From positions 56,798 to 120,797 of the forward strand of contig CAXIWF010000796.1 in NCBI GenBank assembly GCA_964036045.1: 64,000 nucleotides of DNA, given 5' to 3'. This stretch comes from Eutreptiella sp. 'Long Island Sound 2002'. Its lineage: Eukaryota > Euglenozoa > Euglenophyceae > Eutreptiales > Eutreptiaceae. Under the pieces are notes generated by a model that saw nothing but the letters and a program-made list of their open reading frames with translations, was not told the DNA's origin and searched no databases. How positions within the stretch are numbered: position 1 is the first letter of the stretch; every line of letters begins with the position of its first letter. This document shows positions 47,501-63,000 of the stretch, piece by piece. A program made the position numbers and the translations under genes.

Positions 47501-50500
47501 AGCCCCTGATACCTAGGGTTGGGGGGGTCCATGCAAATTTGCATCGACCCCCCCAAGCCCCTTATACCTAGGGTTGGGGGGGTCGATGCAAATTTGCATC
47601 GACCCCCCCAAGCCCCTGATACCTAGGGTTGGGGGGGTCGATGCAAATTTGCATCGACCCCCCCAAGCCCCTGATACCTAGGGTTGGGGGGGTCCATGCA
47701 AATTTGCATCGACCCTCCCAAGCCCTTGATACCTAGGGTTGGGGGGGTCGATCCAAATTTGCATCGACCCCCCCAAGCCCCTGATACCTAGGGTTGGGGG
47801 GGTCGATGCAAATTTGCATCGACCCCCCCAAGCCCCTGATACCTAGGGTTGCGGGGGTCAATGCAAATTTGCATCGACCCCCCCAAGCCCCTGATACCTA
47901 GGGTTGGGGGGGTCGATGCAAATTTGCATCGACCCCCCCAAGCCCCTGATACCTAAGGTTGGGGGGGTCGATGCAAATTTGCATCGACCCCCCCAAGCAC
48001 CTGATACCTAGGGTTGGGGGGGTCGATGCAAATTTGCATCGACCCCCCCAAGCCCCTGATACCTAGGGTTGGGGGGGTCCATGCAAATTTGCATCGACCC
48101 CCCCAAGCCCCTGATACCTAGGGTTGGGGGGGTGGATGCAAATTTGCATCGACCCCCCCAAGCCCCTGATACCTAGGGTTGGGGGGGTCGATGCAAATTT
48201 GCATCGACCCCCCCAAGCCCCTGATACCTAGGGTTGGGGGGGTCGATGCAAATTTGCATCGACCCCCCCAAGCCCCTGATACCTAGGGTTCGGGGGGTCC
48301 ATGCAAATTTGCATCGACCCCCCCAAGCCCCTGATACCTAGGGTTGGGGGGGTCGATGCAAATTTGCATCGACCCCCCCAAGCCCCTGATACCTAGGGTT
48401 GGGGGGGTCGATGCAAATTTGCATCGACCCCCCCAAGCCCCTGATACCTAGGGTTGGGGGGGTCCATGCAAATTTGCATCGACCCCCCCAAGCCCCTGAT
48501 ACCTAGGGTTGGGGGGGTCCATGCAAATTTGCATCGACCCCCCCAAGCCCCTGATACCTAGGGTTGGGGGGGTCGATGCAAATTTGCATCGACCCCCCCA
48601 AGCCCCTGATACCTAGGGTTGGGGGGGTCGATGCAAATTTGCATCGACCCCCCCAAGCCCCTGATACCTAGGGTTGGGGGGGTCGATGCAAATTTGCATC
48701 GACCCCCCCAAGCCCCTGATACCTAGGGTTGGGGGGGTCCATGCAAATTTGCATCGACCCCCCCAAGCCCCTGATACCTAGGGTTGTGGGGGTCCATGCA
48801 AATTTGCATCGACCCCCCCAAGCCCCTGATACCTAGGGTTGGGGGGGTCCATGCAAATTTGCATCGACCCCCCCAAGCCCCTTATACCTAGGGTTGGGGG
48901 GGTCGATGCAAATTTGCATCGACCCCCCCAAGCCCCTGATACCTAGGGTTGGGGGGTCGATGCAAATTTGCATCGACCCCCCCAAGCCCCTGATACCTAG
49001 GGTTGGGGGGGTCCATGCAAATTTGCATCGACCCTCCCAAGCCCCTGATACCTAGGGTTGGGGGGGTCGATCCAAATTTGCATCGACCCCCCCAAGCCCC
49101 TGATACCTAGGGTTGGGGGGGTCGATGCAAATTTGCATCGACCCCCCCAAGCCCCTGATACCTAGGGTTGCGGGGGTCAATGCAAATTTGCATCGACCCC
49201 CCCAAGCCCTTGATACCTAGGGTTGGGGGGGTCGATGCAAATTTGCATCGACCCCCCCAAGCCCCTGATACCTAGGGTTGGGGGGGTCGATGCAAATTTG
49301 CATCGACCCCCCCAAGCACCTGATACCTAGGGTTGGGGGGGTCGATGCAAATTTGCATCGACCCCCCCAAGCCCCTGATACCTAGGGTTGGGGGGGTCCA
49401 TGCAAATTTGCATCGACCCCCCCAAGCCCCTGATACCTAGGGTTGGGGGGGTGGATGCAAATTTGCATCGACCCCCCCAAGCCCCTGATACCTAGGGTTG
49501 GGGGGGTCGATGCAAATTTGCATCGACCCCCCCAAGCCCCTAATACCTAGGGTTGGGGGGGTCGATGCAAATTTGCATCGACCCCCCCAAGCCCCTGATA
49601 CCTAGGGTTGGGGGGGTGGATGCAAATTTGCATCGACCCCCCCAAGCCCCTGATACCTAGGGTTCGGGGGGTCCATGCAAATTTGCATCGACCCCCCAAG
49701 CCCCTGATACCTAGGGTTGGGGGGGTCCATGCAAATTTGCATCGACCCCCCCAAGCCCCTGATACCTAGGGTTGGGGGGGTCCATGCAAATTTGCATCGA
49801 CCCCCCCAAGCCCCTGATACCTAGGGTTCGGGGGGTCCATGCAAATTTGCATTGACCCCCCCAAGCCCCTGATACCTAGGGTTGGGGGGGTCGATGCAAA
49901 TTTGCATCGACCCCCCCAAGCCCCTGATACCTAGGGTTGGGGGGGTCCATGCAAATTTGCATCGACCCCCCCAAGCCCCTTATACCTAGGGTTGGGGGGG
50001 TCGATGCAAATTTGCATCGACCCCCCCAAGCCCCTGATACCTAGGGTTGGGGGGGTCGATGCAAATTTGCATCGACCCCCCCAAGCCCCTGATACCTAGG
50101 GTTGGGGGGGTCCATGCAAATTTGCATCGACCCTCCCAAGCCCCTGATACCTAGGGTTGGGGGGGTCGATCCAAATTTGCATCGACCCCCCCAAGCCCCT
50201 GATACCTAGGGTTGGGGGGGTCGATGCAAATTTGCATCGACCCCCCCAAGCCCCTGATACCTAGGGTTGCGGGGGTCAATGCAAATTTGCATCGACCCCC
50301 CCAAGCCCTTGATACCTAGGGTTGGGGGGGTCGATGCAAATTTGCATCGACCCCCCCAAGCCCCTGATACCTAGGGTTGGGGGGGTCGATGCAAATTTGC
50401 ATCGACCCCCCCAAGCACCTGATACCTAGGGTTGGGGGGGTCGATGCAAATTTGCATCGACCCCCCCAAGCCCCTGATACCTAGGGTTGGGGGGGTCCAT

Positions 50501-51000
50501 GCAAATTTGCATCGACCCCCCCAAGCCCCTGATACCTAGGGTTGGGGGGGTGGATGCAAATTTGCATCGACCCCCCCAAGCCCCTGATACCTAGGGTTGG
50601 GGGGGTCGATGCAAATTTGCATCGACCCCCCCAAGCCCCTAATACCTAGGGTTGGGGGGGTCGATGCAAATTTGCATCGACCCCCCCAAGCCCCTGATAC
50701 CTAGGGTTGGGGGGGTGGATGCAAATTTGCATCGACCCCCCCAAGCCCCTGATACCTAGGGTTCGGGGGGTCCATGCAAATTTGCATCGACCCCCCAAGC
50801 CCCTGATACCTAGGGTTGGGGGGGTCCATGCAAATTTGCATCGACCCCCCCAAGCCCCTGATACCTAGGGTTGGGGGGGTCCATGCAAATTTGCATCGAC
50901 CCCCCCAAGCCCCTGATACCTAGGGTTGGGGGGGTCCATGCAAATTTGCATTGACCCCCCCAAGCCCCTGATACCTAGGGTTGGGGGGGTCGATGCAAAT
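47501..51000 (+). repeat. 24/20-monomer higher-order repeat, three copies
   Basis: CTTATACC in the linker lies near 47561, 48881 and 49979 (1,320 and 1,098 bp). AAGCACCTG lies near 47996, 49315 and 50414 (1,319 and 1,099 bp). The variant TTGCGGGGGTCAATGC and the core GGGTGGATGC follow in the same order in each unit. The first-to-second spacing is 24 monomers and the second-to-third is 20. No gene is present. Confidence 0.85.
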
Positions 51001-54000
51001 TTGAATCGACCCCCCCAAGCCCCTGATACCTAGGGTTGGGGCGGTCCATGCAAATTTGCATCGACCCCCCCAAGCCCCTGATACCTAGGGTTGGGGGGGT
51101 CCATGCAAATTTTCATCGACCCCCCCAAGCCCCTGATACCTAGGGGTGGGGGGGTCGATGCAAATTTGCATCGACCCCCCCAAGCCCCTGATACCTAGGG
51201 TTGGGGGGGTCGATGCAAATTTGCATCGACCCCCCCAAGCCCCTGATACCTAGGGTTGGGGGGGTTGATGCAAATTTGCATCGATCCCCCCAAGCCCCTG
51301 ATACTTAGGGTTGGGGGGGTCGATGCAAATTTGCATCGACCCCCCAAAGCCCCTGATACCTAGGGTTGGGGGGGTCGATGCAAATTTGCATCGACCCCCC
51401 CAAGCCCCTGATACCTAGGGTTGGGGGGGTCGATGCAAATTTGCATCGACCCCCCCAAGCCCCTGATACTTAGGGTTGGGGGGGTCGATGCAAATTTGCA
51501 TCGACCCCCCCAAGCCCCTGATACCTAGGGTTGGGGGGGTCGATGCAAATTTGCATCGACCCCCCCAAGCCCCTGATACCTAGAGTTCGGGGGGTCGATG
51601 CAAATTTGCATCGACCCGCCCAAGCCCCTGATACCTAGGGTTTGGGGGGTCGATGCAAGTTTGCATCGACCCCCCCAAGCCCCTGATACCTAGGGTTGGG
51701 GGGGTCGATGCAAATTTGCATCGACCCCCCCAAGCCCCTGATACCTAGGGTTGGTGGGGTCGATGCAAATTTGCATCGACCCCCCCAAGCACCTGATACC
51801 TAGGGTTGGGGGGGTGGATGCAAATTTGCATCGACCCCCCCAAGCCCCTGATACCTAGGGTTGGGGGGGTCGAAGCAAATTTGCATCGACCCCCCCAGGC
51901 CCCTGATACCTAGGGTTGGGGGGGTCGATGCAAATTTGCATCGACCCCCCCAAGCCCCTGATACCTAGGGTTGGGGGGGTCGATGCAAATTTGCATCGAC
52001 CCCCGCAAGCCCCTGATACCTAGGGTTCGGGGGGGTCCATGCAAATTTGCATCGACCCCCCCAAGCCCCTGATACCTAGGGTTGGGGGGGTCGATGCAAA
52101 TTTGCATCGACCCCCCCAAGCCCCTGATACCTAGGGTTGGGGGGGTCCATGCAAATTTGCATCGACCCCCCCAAGCCCCTGATACCTAGGGTTGGGGGGG
52201 TCCATGCAAATTTGCATCGACCCCCCCAAGCCCCTGATACCTAGGGTTGGGGGGGTCGATGCAAATTTGCATCGACCCCCCCAAGCCCCTGATACCTAGG
52301 GTTGGGGGGGTCCATGCAAATTTGCATCGACCCCCCCAAGCCCCTGATACCTAGGGTTGGGGGGGTCCATGCAAATCTGCATCGACCCGCCCAAGCCCTT
52401 GATACCTAGGGCTGGGGGGGTCGATGCAAATTTGCATCGACCCCCCCAAGCCCCCGATACCTAGGGTTGGGGGGGTCCATGCAAATTTGCATCGACCCCC
52501 CCAAGCCCCTGATACCTAGGGTTGGGGGGGTCCATGCAAATTTGCATCGACCCCCCCAAGCCCCTGATACCTAGGGTTGGGGGGGTCGATGCAAATTTGC
52601 ATCGACCCCCCCAAGCCCCTGATACCTAGGGTTGGGGGGGTCGATGCAAATTTGCATCGACCCCCCCAAGCCCCTGATACCTAGGGCTGGGGGGGTCCAT
52701 GCAAATTTGCATCGACCCCCCCAAGCCCCTGATACCTAGGGTTGGGGGGGTCCATGCAAATTTGCATCGACCCCCCCAAGCCCCTGATACCTAGGGTTGG
52801 GGGGGTCGATGCAAATTTGCATCGACCCCCCCAAGCCCCTGATACCTAGGGTTGGGGGGGTCCATGCAAATTTGCATCGACCCCCCCAAGCCCCTGATAC
52901 CTAGGGTTGGGGGGGGTCGATGCAAATTTGCATCGACCCCCCCAAGCCCTTGATACCTAGGGTTGGGGGGGTCCATGCAAATTTGCATCGACCCTCCCAA
53001 GCCCCTGATACCTAGGGTTGGGGGGGTCCATGCAAATTTGCATCGACCCCCCCCAAGCCCCTGATACCTAGGGTTGGGGGGGTTGATGCAAATTTGCATC
53101 GACCCCCCCAAGCCCCTGATACCTAGGGTTGGGGGGGTCCATGCAACTTTGCATCGACCCCCCCAAGCCCCTGATACCTAGGGTTTGGGGGGTCGATGCA
53201 AATTTGCATCGACCCCCCCAAGCCCCTGATACCTAGGGTTGGGGGGGTCGATGCAAATTTGCATCGACCCCCCCAAGCCCCTGATACCTAGGGTTGGGGG
53301 GGTCCATGCAAATTTGCATCGACCCCCCCAAGCCCCTGATACCTAGGGTTGGGGGGGTCCATGCAAATTTGCATCGACCCCCCCAAGCCCCTGATACCTA
53401 GGGTTGGGGGGGTCCATGCAAATTTGCATCGACCCCCCCAAGCCCCTGATACCTAGGGTTGGGGGGTCCATGCAAATTTGCATCGACCCCCCCAAGCCCC
53501 TGATACCTAGGGTTGGGGGGGTCGATGCAAATTTGCATCGACCCCCCCAAGCCCCTGATACCAAGGTTTCGGGGGGTCGATGCAAATTTGCATCGACCCC
53601 CCCAAGCCCGTGATACCTAGGGTTCGGGGGGTCCATGTAAATTTGCATCGGCCCCCCCAAGCCCCTGATACCTAGGGTTGGGGGGGTCCATGCAAATTTG
53701 CATCGACCCCCCCAAGCCCCTGATACCTAGGGTTGGGGGGGTCGATGCAAATTTGCATCGACCCCCCCAAGCCCCTGATACCTAGGGTTGGGGGGGTCCA
53801 TGCAAATTTGCATCGACCCCCCCAAGCCCCTGATACCTAGGGTTGGGGGGGTCGATGCAAATTTGCATCGACCCCCCCAAGCCCCTGATACCTAGGGTTG
53901 GGGGGGTCGATGCAAATTTGCATCGACCCCCCCAAGCCCCTGATACCTAGGGTTGGGGGGGTCCATGCAAATTTGCATCGACCCCCCCAAGCCCCTGATA

Positions 54001-57000
54001 CCTAGGGTTGGGGGGGTCGATGCAAATTTGCATCGACCCCCCCAAGCCCCTGATACCTAGGGTTGGGGGGGTCGATGCAAATTTGCATCGACCCCCCCAA
54101 GCCCCTGATACCTAGGGTTGGGGGGGTCGATGCAAATTTGCATCGACCCCCCCAAGCCCCTGATACCTAGGGTTGGGGGGGTCCATGCAAATTTGCATCG
54201 ACCCTCCCAAGCCCCTGATACCTAGGGTTGGGGGGGTCGATCCAAATTTGCATCGACCCCCCCAAGCCCCTGATACCTAGGGTTGGGGGGGTCGATGCAA
54301 ATTTGCATCGACCCCCCCAAGCCCCTGATACCTAGGGTTGCGGGGGTCCATGCAAATTTGCATCGACCCCCCCAAGCCCCTGATACCTAGGGTTCGGGGG
54401 GTCCATGCAAATTTGCATCGACCCCCCAAGCCCCTGATACCTAGGGTTGGGGGGGTCGATGCAAATTTGCATCGATCCCCCCAAGCCCCTGATACCTAGG
54501 GTTGGGGGGGTCGATGCAAATTTGCATCGACCCCCGCAAGCCCCTGATACCTAGGGTTCGGGGGGTCCATGCAAGTTTGCATCGACCCCCCCAAGCCCCT
54601 GATACCTAGGGTTGGGGGGGTCGATGCAAATTTGCATCGACCCCCCCAAGCCCCTGATACCTAGGGTTGGGGGGGTCGATGCAAATTTGCATCGACCCCC
54701 GCAAGCCCCTGATACCTAGGGTTCGGGGGGTCCATGCAAGTTTGCATCGACCCCCCCAAGCCCCTGATACCTAGGGTTGGGGGGGTCGATGCAAATTTGC
54801 ATCGACCCCCCCAAGCCCCTGATACCTAGGGTTGGGGGGGTCCATGCAAATTTGCATCGACCCCCCCAAGCCCCTGACACCTAGGGTTGGGGGGGTCCAT
54901 GCAAATTTGCATCGACCCCCCCAAGCCCCTGATACCTAGGGTTGGGGGGGTCGATGCAAATTTGCATCGACCCCCCCAAGCCCCTGATACCTAGGGTTGG
55001 GGGGGTCCATGCAAATTTGCATCGACCCCCCCAAGCCCCTGATACCTAGGGTTGGGGGGGTTGATGCAAATTTGCATCGACCCCCCCAAGCCCCTGATAC
55101 CTAGGGTTGGGGGGGGTCGATGCAAATTTGCATCGACCCCCCCAAGCCCTTGATACCTAGGGTTGGGGGGGTCCATGCAAATTTGCATCGACCCTCCCAA
55201 GCCCCTGATACCTAGGGTTGGGGGGGTCCATGCAAATTTGCATCGACCCCCCCCAAGCCCCTGATACCTAGGGTTGGGGGGGTTGATGCAAATTTGCATC
55301 GACCCCCCCAAGCCCCTGATACCTAGGGTTGGGGGGGTCGATGCAAATTTGCATCGACCCCCCCAAGCCCCTGATACCTAGGGTTGGTGGGGTCGATGCA
55401 AATTTGCATCGACCCCCCCAAGCACCTGATACCTAGGGTTGGGGGGGTGGATGCAAATTTGCATCGACCCCCCCAAGCCCCTGATACCTAGGGTTGGGGG
55501 GGTCGAAGCAAATTTGCATCGACCCCCCCAAGCCCCTGATACCTAGGGTTGGGGGGGTTGATGCAAATTTGCATCGACCCCCCCAAGCCCCTGATACCTA
55601 GGGTTGGGGGGGTCGATGCAAATTTGCATCGACCCCCCCAAGCCCCTGATACCTAGGGTTGGTGGGGTCGATGCAAATTTGCATCGACCCCCCCAAGCAC
55701 CTGATACCTAGGGTTGGGGGGGTGGATGCAAATTTGCATCGACCCCCCCAAGCCCCTGATACCTAGGGTTGGGGGGGTCGAAGCAAATTTGCATCGACCC
55801 CCCCAAGCCCCTGATACCTAGGGTTGGGGGGGTCGATGCAAATTTGCATGGACCCCCCCAAGCCCCTGATACCTAGGGTTGGGGGGGTCAATGCAAATTT
55901 GCATCGACCCCCGCAAGCCCCTGATACCTAGGGTTCGGGGGGTCCATGCAAGTTTGCATCGACCCCCCCAAGCCCCTGATACCTAGGGTTGGGGGGGTCG
56001 ATGCAAATTTGCATCGACCCCCCCAAGCCCCTGATACCTAGGGTTGGGGGGGTCGATGCAAATTTGCATCGACCCCCGCAAGCCCCTGATACCTAGGGTT
56101 CGGGGGGTCCATGCAAGTTTGCATCGACCCCCCCAAGCCCCTGATACCTAGGGTTGGGGGGGTCGATGCAAATTTGCATCGACCCCCCCAAGCCCCTGAT
56201 ACCTAGGGTTGGGGGGGTCCATGCAAATTTGCATCGACCCCCCCAAGCCCCTGACACCTAGGGTTGGGGGGGTCCATGCAAATTTGCATCGACCCCCCCA
56301 AGCCCCTGATACCTAGGGTTGGGGGGGTCGATGCAAATTTGCATCGACCCCCCCAAGCCCCTGATACCTAGGGTTGGGGGGGTCCATGCAAATTTGCATC
56401 GACCCCCCCAAGCCCCTGATACCTAGGGTTGGGGGGGTTGATGCAAATTTGCATCGACCCCCCCAAGCCCCTGATACCTAGGGTTGGGGGGGGTCGATGC
56501 AAATTTGCATCGACCCCCCCAAGCCCTTGATACCTAGGGTTGGGGGGGTCCATGCAAATTTGCATCGACCCTCCCAAGCCCCTGATACCTAGGGTTGGGG
56601 GGGTCCGTGCAAATTTGCATCGACCCCCCCCAAGCCCCTGATACCTAGGGTTGGGGGGGTTGATGCAAATTTGCATCGACCCCCCCAAGCCCCTGATACC
56701 TAGGGTTGGGGGGGTCGATGCAAATTTGCATCGACCCCCCCAAGCCCCTGATACCTAGGGTTGGTGGGGTCGATGCAAATTTGCATCGACCCCCCCAAGC
56801 ACCTGATACCTAGGGTTGGGGGGGTGGATGCAAATTTGCATCGACCCCCCCAAGCCCCTGATACCTAGGGTTGGGGGGGTCGAAGCAAATTTGCATCGAC
56901 CCCCCCAAGCCCCTGATACCTAGGGTTGGGGGGGTCGATGCAAATTTGCATGGACCCCCCCAAGCCCCTGATACCTAGGGTTGGGGGGGTCGATGCAAAT

Positions 57001-60000
57001 TTGCATCGACCCCCGCAAGCCCCTGATACCTAGGGTTCGGGGGGTCCATGCAAGTTTGCATCGACCCCCCCAAGCCCGTGATACCTAGGGTTGGGGGGGT
57101 CGATGCAAATTTGCATCGACCCCCCCAAGCCCCTGATACCTAGGGTTGGGGGGGTCCATGCAAATTTGCATCGACCCCCCCAAGCCCCTGACACCTAGGG
57201 TTGGGGGGGTCCATGCAAATTTGCATCGACCCCCCCAAGCCCCTGATACCTAGGGTTGGGGGGGTCGATGCAAATTTGCATCGACCCCCCCAAGCCCTTG
57301 ATACCTAGGGTTGGGGGGGTCCATGCAAATTTGCATCGACCCCCCCAAGCCCCTGATACCTAGGGTTGGGGGGGTCCATGCAAATTTGCATCGACCCCCC
57401 CAAGCCCTTGATACCTAGGGCTGGGGGGGTCGATGCAAATTTGCATCGACCCCCCCAAGCCCCTGATACCTAGGGTTGGGCGGGTCCATGCAAATTTGCA
57501 TCGACCCCCCCAAGCCCCTGATACCTAGGGTTGGGGGGGTCCATGCAAATTTGCATCGACCCCCCCAAGCCCCTGATACCTAGGGTTTGGGGGGGTCGAT
57601 GCAAATTTGCATCGACCCCCCCAAGCCCCTGATACCTAGGGTTGGGGGGGTCGATGCAAATTTGCATCGACCCCCCCAAGCCCCTGATACCTAGGGCTGG
57701 GGGGGTCCATGCAAATTTGCATCGACCCCCCCAAGCCCCTGATACCTAGGGTTGGGGGGGTCCATGCAAATTTGCATCGACCCCCCCAAGCCCCTGATAC
57801 CTAGGGTTGGGGGGGTCCATGCAAATTTGCATCGACCCCCCCAAGCCCCTGATACCTAGGGTTGGGGGGGTTGATGCAAATTTGCATCGACCCCCCCAAG
57901 CCCCTGATACCTAGGGTTGGGGGGGGTCGATGCAAATTTGCATCGACCCCCCCAAGCCCTTGATACCTAGGGTTGGGGGGGTCCATGCAAATTTGCATCG
58001 ACCCTCCCAAGCCCCTGATACCTAGGGTTGGGGGGGTCCATGCAAATTTGCATCGACCCCCCCCAAGCCCCTGATACCTAGGGTTGGGGGGGTTGATGCA
58101 AATTTGCATCGACCCCCCCAAGCCCCTGATACCTAGGGTTGGGGGGGTCCATGCAAATTTGCATCGACCCCCCCAAGCCCCTGATACCTAGGGTTGGGGG
58201 GGTCGATGCAAATTTGCATCGACCCCCCCAAGCCCCTGATACCTAGGGTTGGGGGGGTCGATGCAAATTTGCATCGACCCCCCCAAGCCCCTGATACCTA
58301 GGGTTGGGGGGGTCGATGCAAATTTGCATCGACCCCCCCAAGCCCCTGATACCTAGGGTTGGGGGGGTCCATGCAAATTTGCATCGACCCCCCCAAGCCC
58401 CTGATACCTAGGGTTGGGGGGGTCCATGCAAATTTGCATCGACCCCCCCAAGCCCCTGATACCTAGGGTTGGGGGGTCCATGCAAATTTGCATCGACCCC
58501 CCCAAGCCCCTGATACCTAGGGTTGGGGGGGTCGATGCAAATTTGCATCGACCCCCCCAAGCCCCTGATACCAAGGTTTCGGGGGGTCGATGCAAATTTG
58601 CATCGACCCCCCCAAGCCCGTGATACCTAGGGTTCGGGGGGTCCATGTAAATTTGCATCGGCCCCCCCAAGCCCCTGATACCTAGGGTTGGGGGGGTCCA
58701 TGCAAATTTGCATCGACCCCCCCAAGCCCCTGATACCTAGGGTTGGGGGGGTCGATGCAAATTTGCATCGACCCCCCCAAGCCCCTGATACCTAGGGTTT
58801 GGGGGGTCCATGCAAATTTGCATCGACCCCCCCAAGCCCCTGATACCTAGGGTTGGGGGGGTCGATGCAAATTTGCATCGACCCCCCCAAACCCCTGATA
58901 CCTAGGGTTGGTGGGGTCGATGCAAATTTGCATCGACCCCCCCAAGCCCCTGATACCTAGGGTTGGGGGGGTCCATGCAAATTTGCATCGACCCCCCCAA
59001 GCCCCTGATACCTAGGGTTGGGGGGGTCGATGCAAATTTGCATCGACCCCCCCAAGCCCCTGATACCTAGGGTTGGGGGGGTCGATGCAAATTTGCATCG
59101 ACCCCCCCAAGCCCCTGATACCTAGGGTTGGGGGGGGTCGATGCAAATTTGCATCGACCCCCCCAAGCCCCTGATACCTAGGGTTGGGGGGTCCATGCAA
59201 ATTTGCATCGACCCTCCCAAGCCCCTGATACCTAGGGTTGGGGGGGTCGATCCAAATTTGCATCGACCCCCCCAAGCCCCTGATACCTAGGGTTGGGGGG
59301 GTCGATGCAAATTTGCATCGACCCCCCCAAGCCCCTGATACCTAGGGTTGCGGGGGTCCATGCAAATTTGCATCGACCCCCCCAAGCCCCTGATACCTAG
59401 GGTTGGGGGGGTCGATGCAAATTTGCATCGACCCCCCCAAGCCCCTGATACCTAGGGTTGGGGGGGTCGATGCAAATTTGCATCGACCCCCCCAAGCCCC
59501 TGATACCTAGGGTTGGGGGGGTCGATGCAAATTTGCATCGACCCCCCCAAGCCCCTGATACCTAGGGAAGGGGGGGTCCATGCAAATTTGCATCGACCCC
59601 CCCAAGCCCCTGATACCTAGGGTTGGGGGGGTGGATGCAAATTTGCATCGACCCCCCAAGCCCCTGATACCTAGGGTTGGGGGGGTCGATGCAAATTTGC
59701 ATCGACCCCCCCAAGCCCCCTGATACCTAGGGTTGGGGGGGTCGATGCAAATTTGCATCGACCCCCCAAGCCCCTGATACCTAGGGTTGGGGGGGTCGAT
59801 GCAAATTTGCATCGACCCCCCCAAGCCCCTGATACCTAGGGTTCGGGGGGTCCATGCAAATTTGCATCGACCCCCCAAGCCCCTGATACCTAGGGTTGGG
59901 GGGGTCCATGCAAATTTGCATCGACCCCCCCAAGCCCCTGATACCTAGAATTGGGGGGGTCCATGCAAATTTGCATCGACCCCCCCAAGCCCCTGATACC

Positions 60001-63000
60001 TAGGGTTGGGGGGGTCCATGCAAATTTGCATCGACCTCCCCAAGCCCCTGATACCTAGGGTTGGGGGGGTCGATGCAAATTTGAATCGACCCCCCCAAGC
60101 CCCTGATACCTAGGATTGGGGCGGTCCATGCAAATTTGCATCGACCCCCCCAAGCCCCTGATACCTAGGGTTGGGGGGGTCCATGCAAATTTGCATCGAC
60201 CCCCCCAAGCCCCTGATACCTAGGGCTGGGGGGGTCGATGCAAATTTGCATCGACCCCCCCAAGCCCCTGATACCTAGGGTTGGGGGGGTCGATGCAAAT
60301 TTGCATCAACCCCCCCAAGCCCCTGATACCTAGGGTTGGGGGGGTCGATGCAAATTTGCATCGACCCCCCCAAGCCCCTAATACCTAGGGTTGGGGGGGT
60401 CCATGCAAATTTGCATCGACCCCCCCAAGCCCCTGATACCTAGGGTTGGGGGGGTCCATGCAAATTTGCATCGACCCCCCCAAGCCCCTGATACCTAGGG
60501 TTGGGGGGGTCCATGCAAATTTGCATCGACCCCCCCAAGCCCCTGATACCTAGGGTTGGGGGGGTCCATGCAAATTTGCATCGACCCCCCCAAGCCCTTG
60601 ATACCTAGGGTTGGGGGGGTCGATGCAAATTTGCATCGACCCCCCCAAGCCCCTGATACCTAGGGTTGGGGGGGTCGATGCAAATTTGCATCGACCCCCC
60701 CAAGCCCCTGATACCTAGGGTTGGGGGGGTCCATGCAAATTTGCATCGACCCCCCCAAGCCCCTGATACCTAGGGTTGGGGGGGTCCATGCAAATTTGCA
60801 TCGACCCCCCCAAGCCCCTGATACCTAGGGTTGGGGGGGTCCATGCAAATTTGCATCGACCCCCCCAAGCCCCTGATACCTAGGGTTGGGGGGTCCATGC
60901 AAATTTGCATCGACCCCCCCAAGCCCCTGATACCTAGGGTTGGGGGGGTCGATGCAAATTTGCATCGACCCCCCCAAGCCCCTGATACCAAGGTTTCGGG
61001 GGGTCGATGCAAATTTGCATCGACCCCCCCAAGCCCGTGATACCTAGGGTTCGGGGGGTCCATGTAAATTTGCATCGGCCCCCCCAAGCCCCTGATACCT
61101 AGGGTTGGGGGGGTCCATGCAAATTTGCATCGACCCCCCCAAGCCCCTGATACCTAGGGTTGGGGGGGTCGATGCAAATTTGCATCGACCCCCCCAAACC
61201 CCTGATACCTAGGGTTGGGGGGGTCGATGCAAATTTGCATCGACCCCCCCAAGCCCCTGATACCTAGGGTTGGGGGGGTCCATGCAAATTTGCATCGACC
61301 CCCCCAAGCCCCTGATACCTAGGGTTGGGGGGGTCGATGCAAATTTGCATCGACCCCCCCAAGCCCCTGATACCTAGGGTTGGGGGGGTCGATGCAAATT
61401 TGCATCGACCCCCCCAAGCCCCTGATACCTAGGGTTGGGGGGGTCGATGCAAATTTGCATCGACCCCCCCAAGCCCCTGATACCTAGGGTTGGGGGGGGT
61501 CCATGCAAATTTGCATCGACCCTCCCAAGCCCCTGATACCTAGGGTTGGGGGGTCGATCCAAATTTGCATCGACCCCCCCAAGCCCCTGATACCTAGGGT
61601 TGGGGGGGTCGATGCAAATTTGCATCGACCCCCCCAAGCCCCTGATACCTAGGGTTGCGGGGGTCCATGCAAATTTGCATCGACCCCCCAAGCCCCTGAT
61701 ACCTAGGGTTGGGGGGTCGATGCAAATTTGCATCGACCCCCCCAAGCCCCTGATACCTAGGGTTGGGGGGGTCGATGCAAATTTGCATCGACCCCCCCAA
61801 GCCCCTGATACCTAGGGTTGGGGGGGTCGATGCAAATTTGCATCGACCCCCCCAAGCCCCTGATACCTAGGGAAGGGGGGGTCCATGCAAATTTGCATCG
61901 ACCCCCCCAAGCCCCTGATACCTAGGGTTGGGGGGGTGGATGCAAATTTGCATCGACCCCCCCAAGCCCCTGATACCTAGGGTTGGGGGGGTCGATGCAA
62001 ATTTGCATCGACCCCCCCAAGCCCCTGATACCTAGGGTTGGGGGGGTCGATGCAAATTTGCATCGACCCCCCAAGCCCCTGATACCTAGGGTTGGGGGGG
62101 TCGATGCAAATTTGCATCGACCCCCCCAAGCCCCTGATACCTAGGGTTCGGGGGGTCCATGCAAATTTGCATCGACCCCCCAAGCCCCCTGATACCTAGG
62201 GTTGGGGGGGTCCATGCAAATTTGCATCGACCCCCCCAAGCCCCTGATACCTAGAATTGGGGGGGTCCATGCAAATTTGCATCGACCCCCCCAAGCCCCT
62301 GATACCTAGGGTTGGGGGGGTCCATGCAAATTTGCATCGACCTCCCCAAGCCCCTGATACCTAGGGTTGGGGGGGTCGATGCAAATTTGAATCGACCCCC
62401 CCAAGCCCCTGATACCTAGGGTTGGGGCGGTCCATGCAAATTTGCATCGACCCCCCCAAGCCCCTGATACCTAGGGTTGGGGGGGTCCATGCAAATTTGC
62501 ATCGACCCCCCCAAGCCCCTGATACCTAGGGCTGGGGGGGTCGATGCAAATTTGCATCGACCCCCCCAAGCCCCTGATACCTAGGGTTGGGGGGGTCGAT
62601 GCAAATTTGCATCGACCCCCCCAAGCCCCTGATACCTAGGGTTGGGGGGGTCGATGCAAATTTGCATCGACCCCCCCAAGCCCCTGATACCTAGGGTTGG
62701 GGGGGTCGATGCAAATTTGCATCGACCCCCCCAAGCCCCTGATACCTAGGGTTGGGGGGGTCGATGCAAATTTGCATCGACCCCCCCAAGCCTCTGATAC
62801 CTAGGGTTGGGGGGGTCGATGCAAATTTGCATCGACCCCCCCAAGCCCCTAATACCTAGGGTTGGGGGGGTCCATGCAAATTTGCATCGACCCCCCCAAG
62901 CCCCTGATACCTAGGGTTGGGGGGGTCCATGCAAATTTGCATCGACCCCCCCAAGCCCCTGATACCTAGGGTTGGGGGGGTCCATGCAAATTTGCATCGA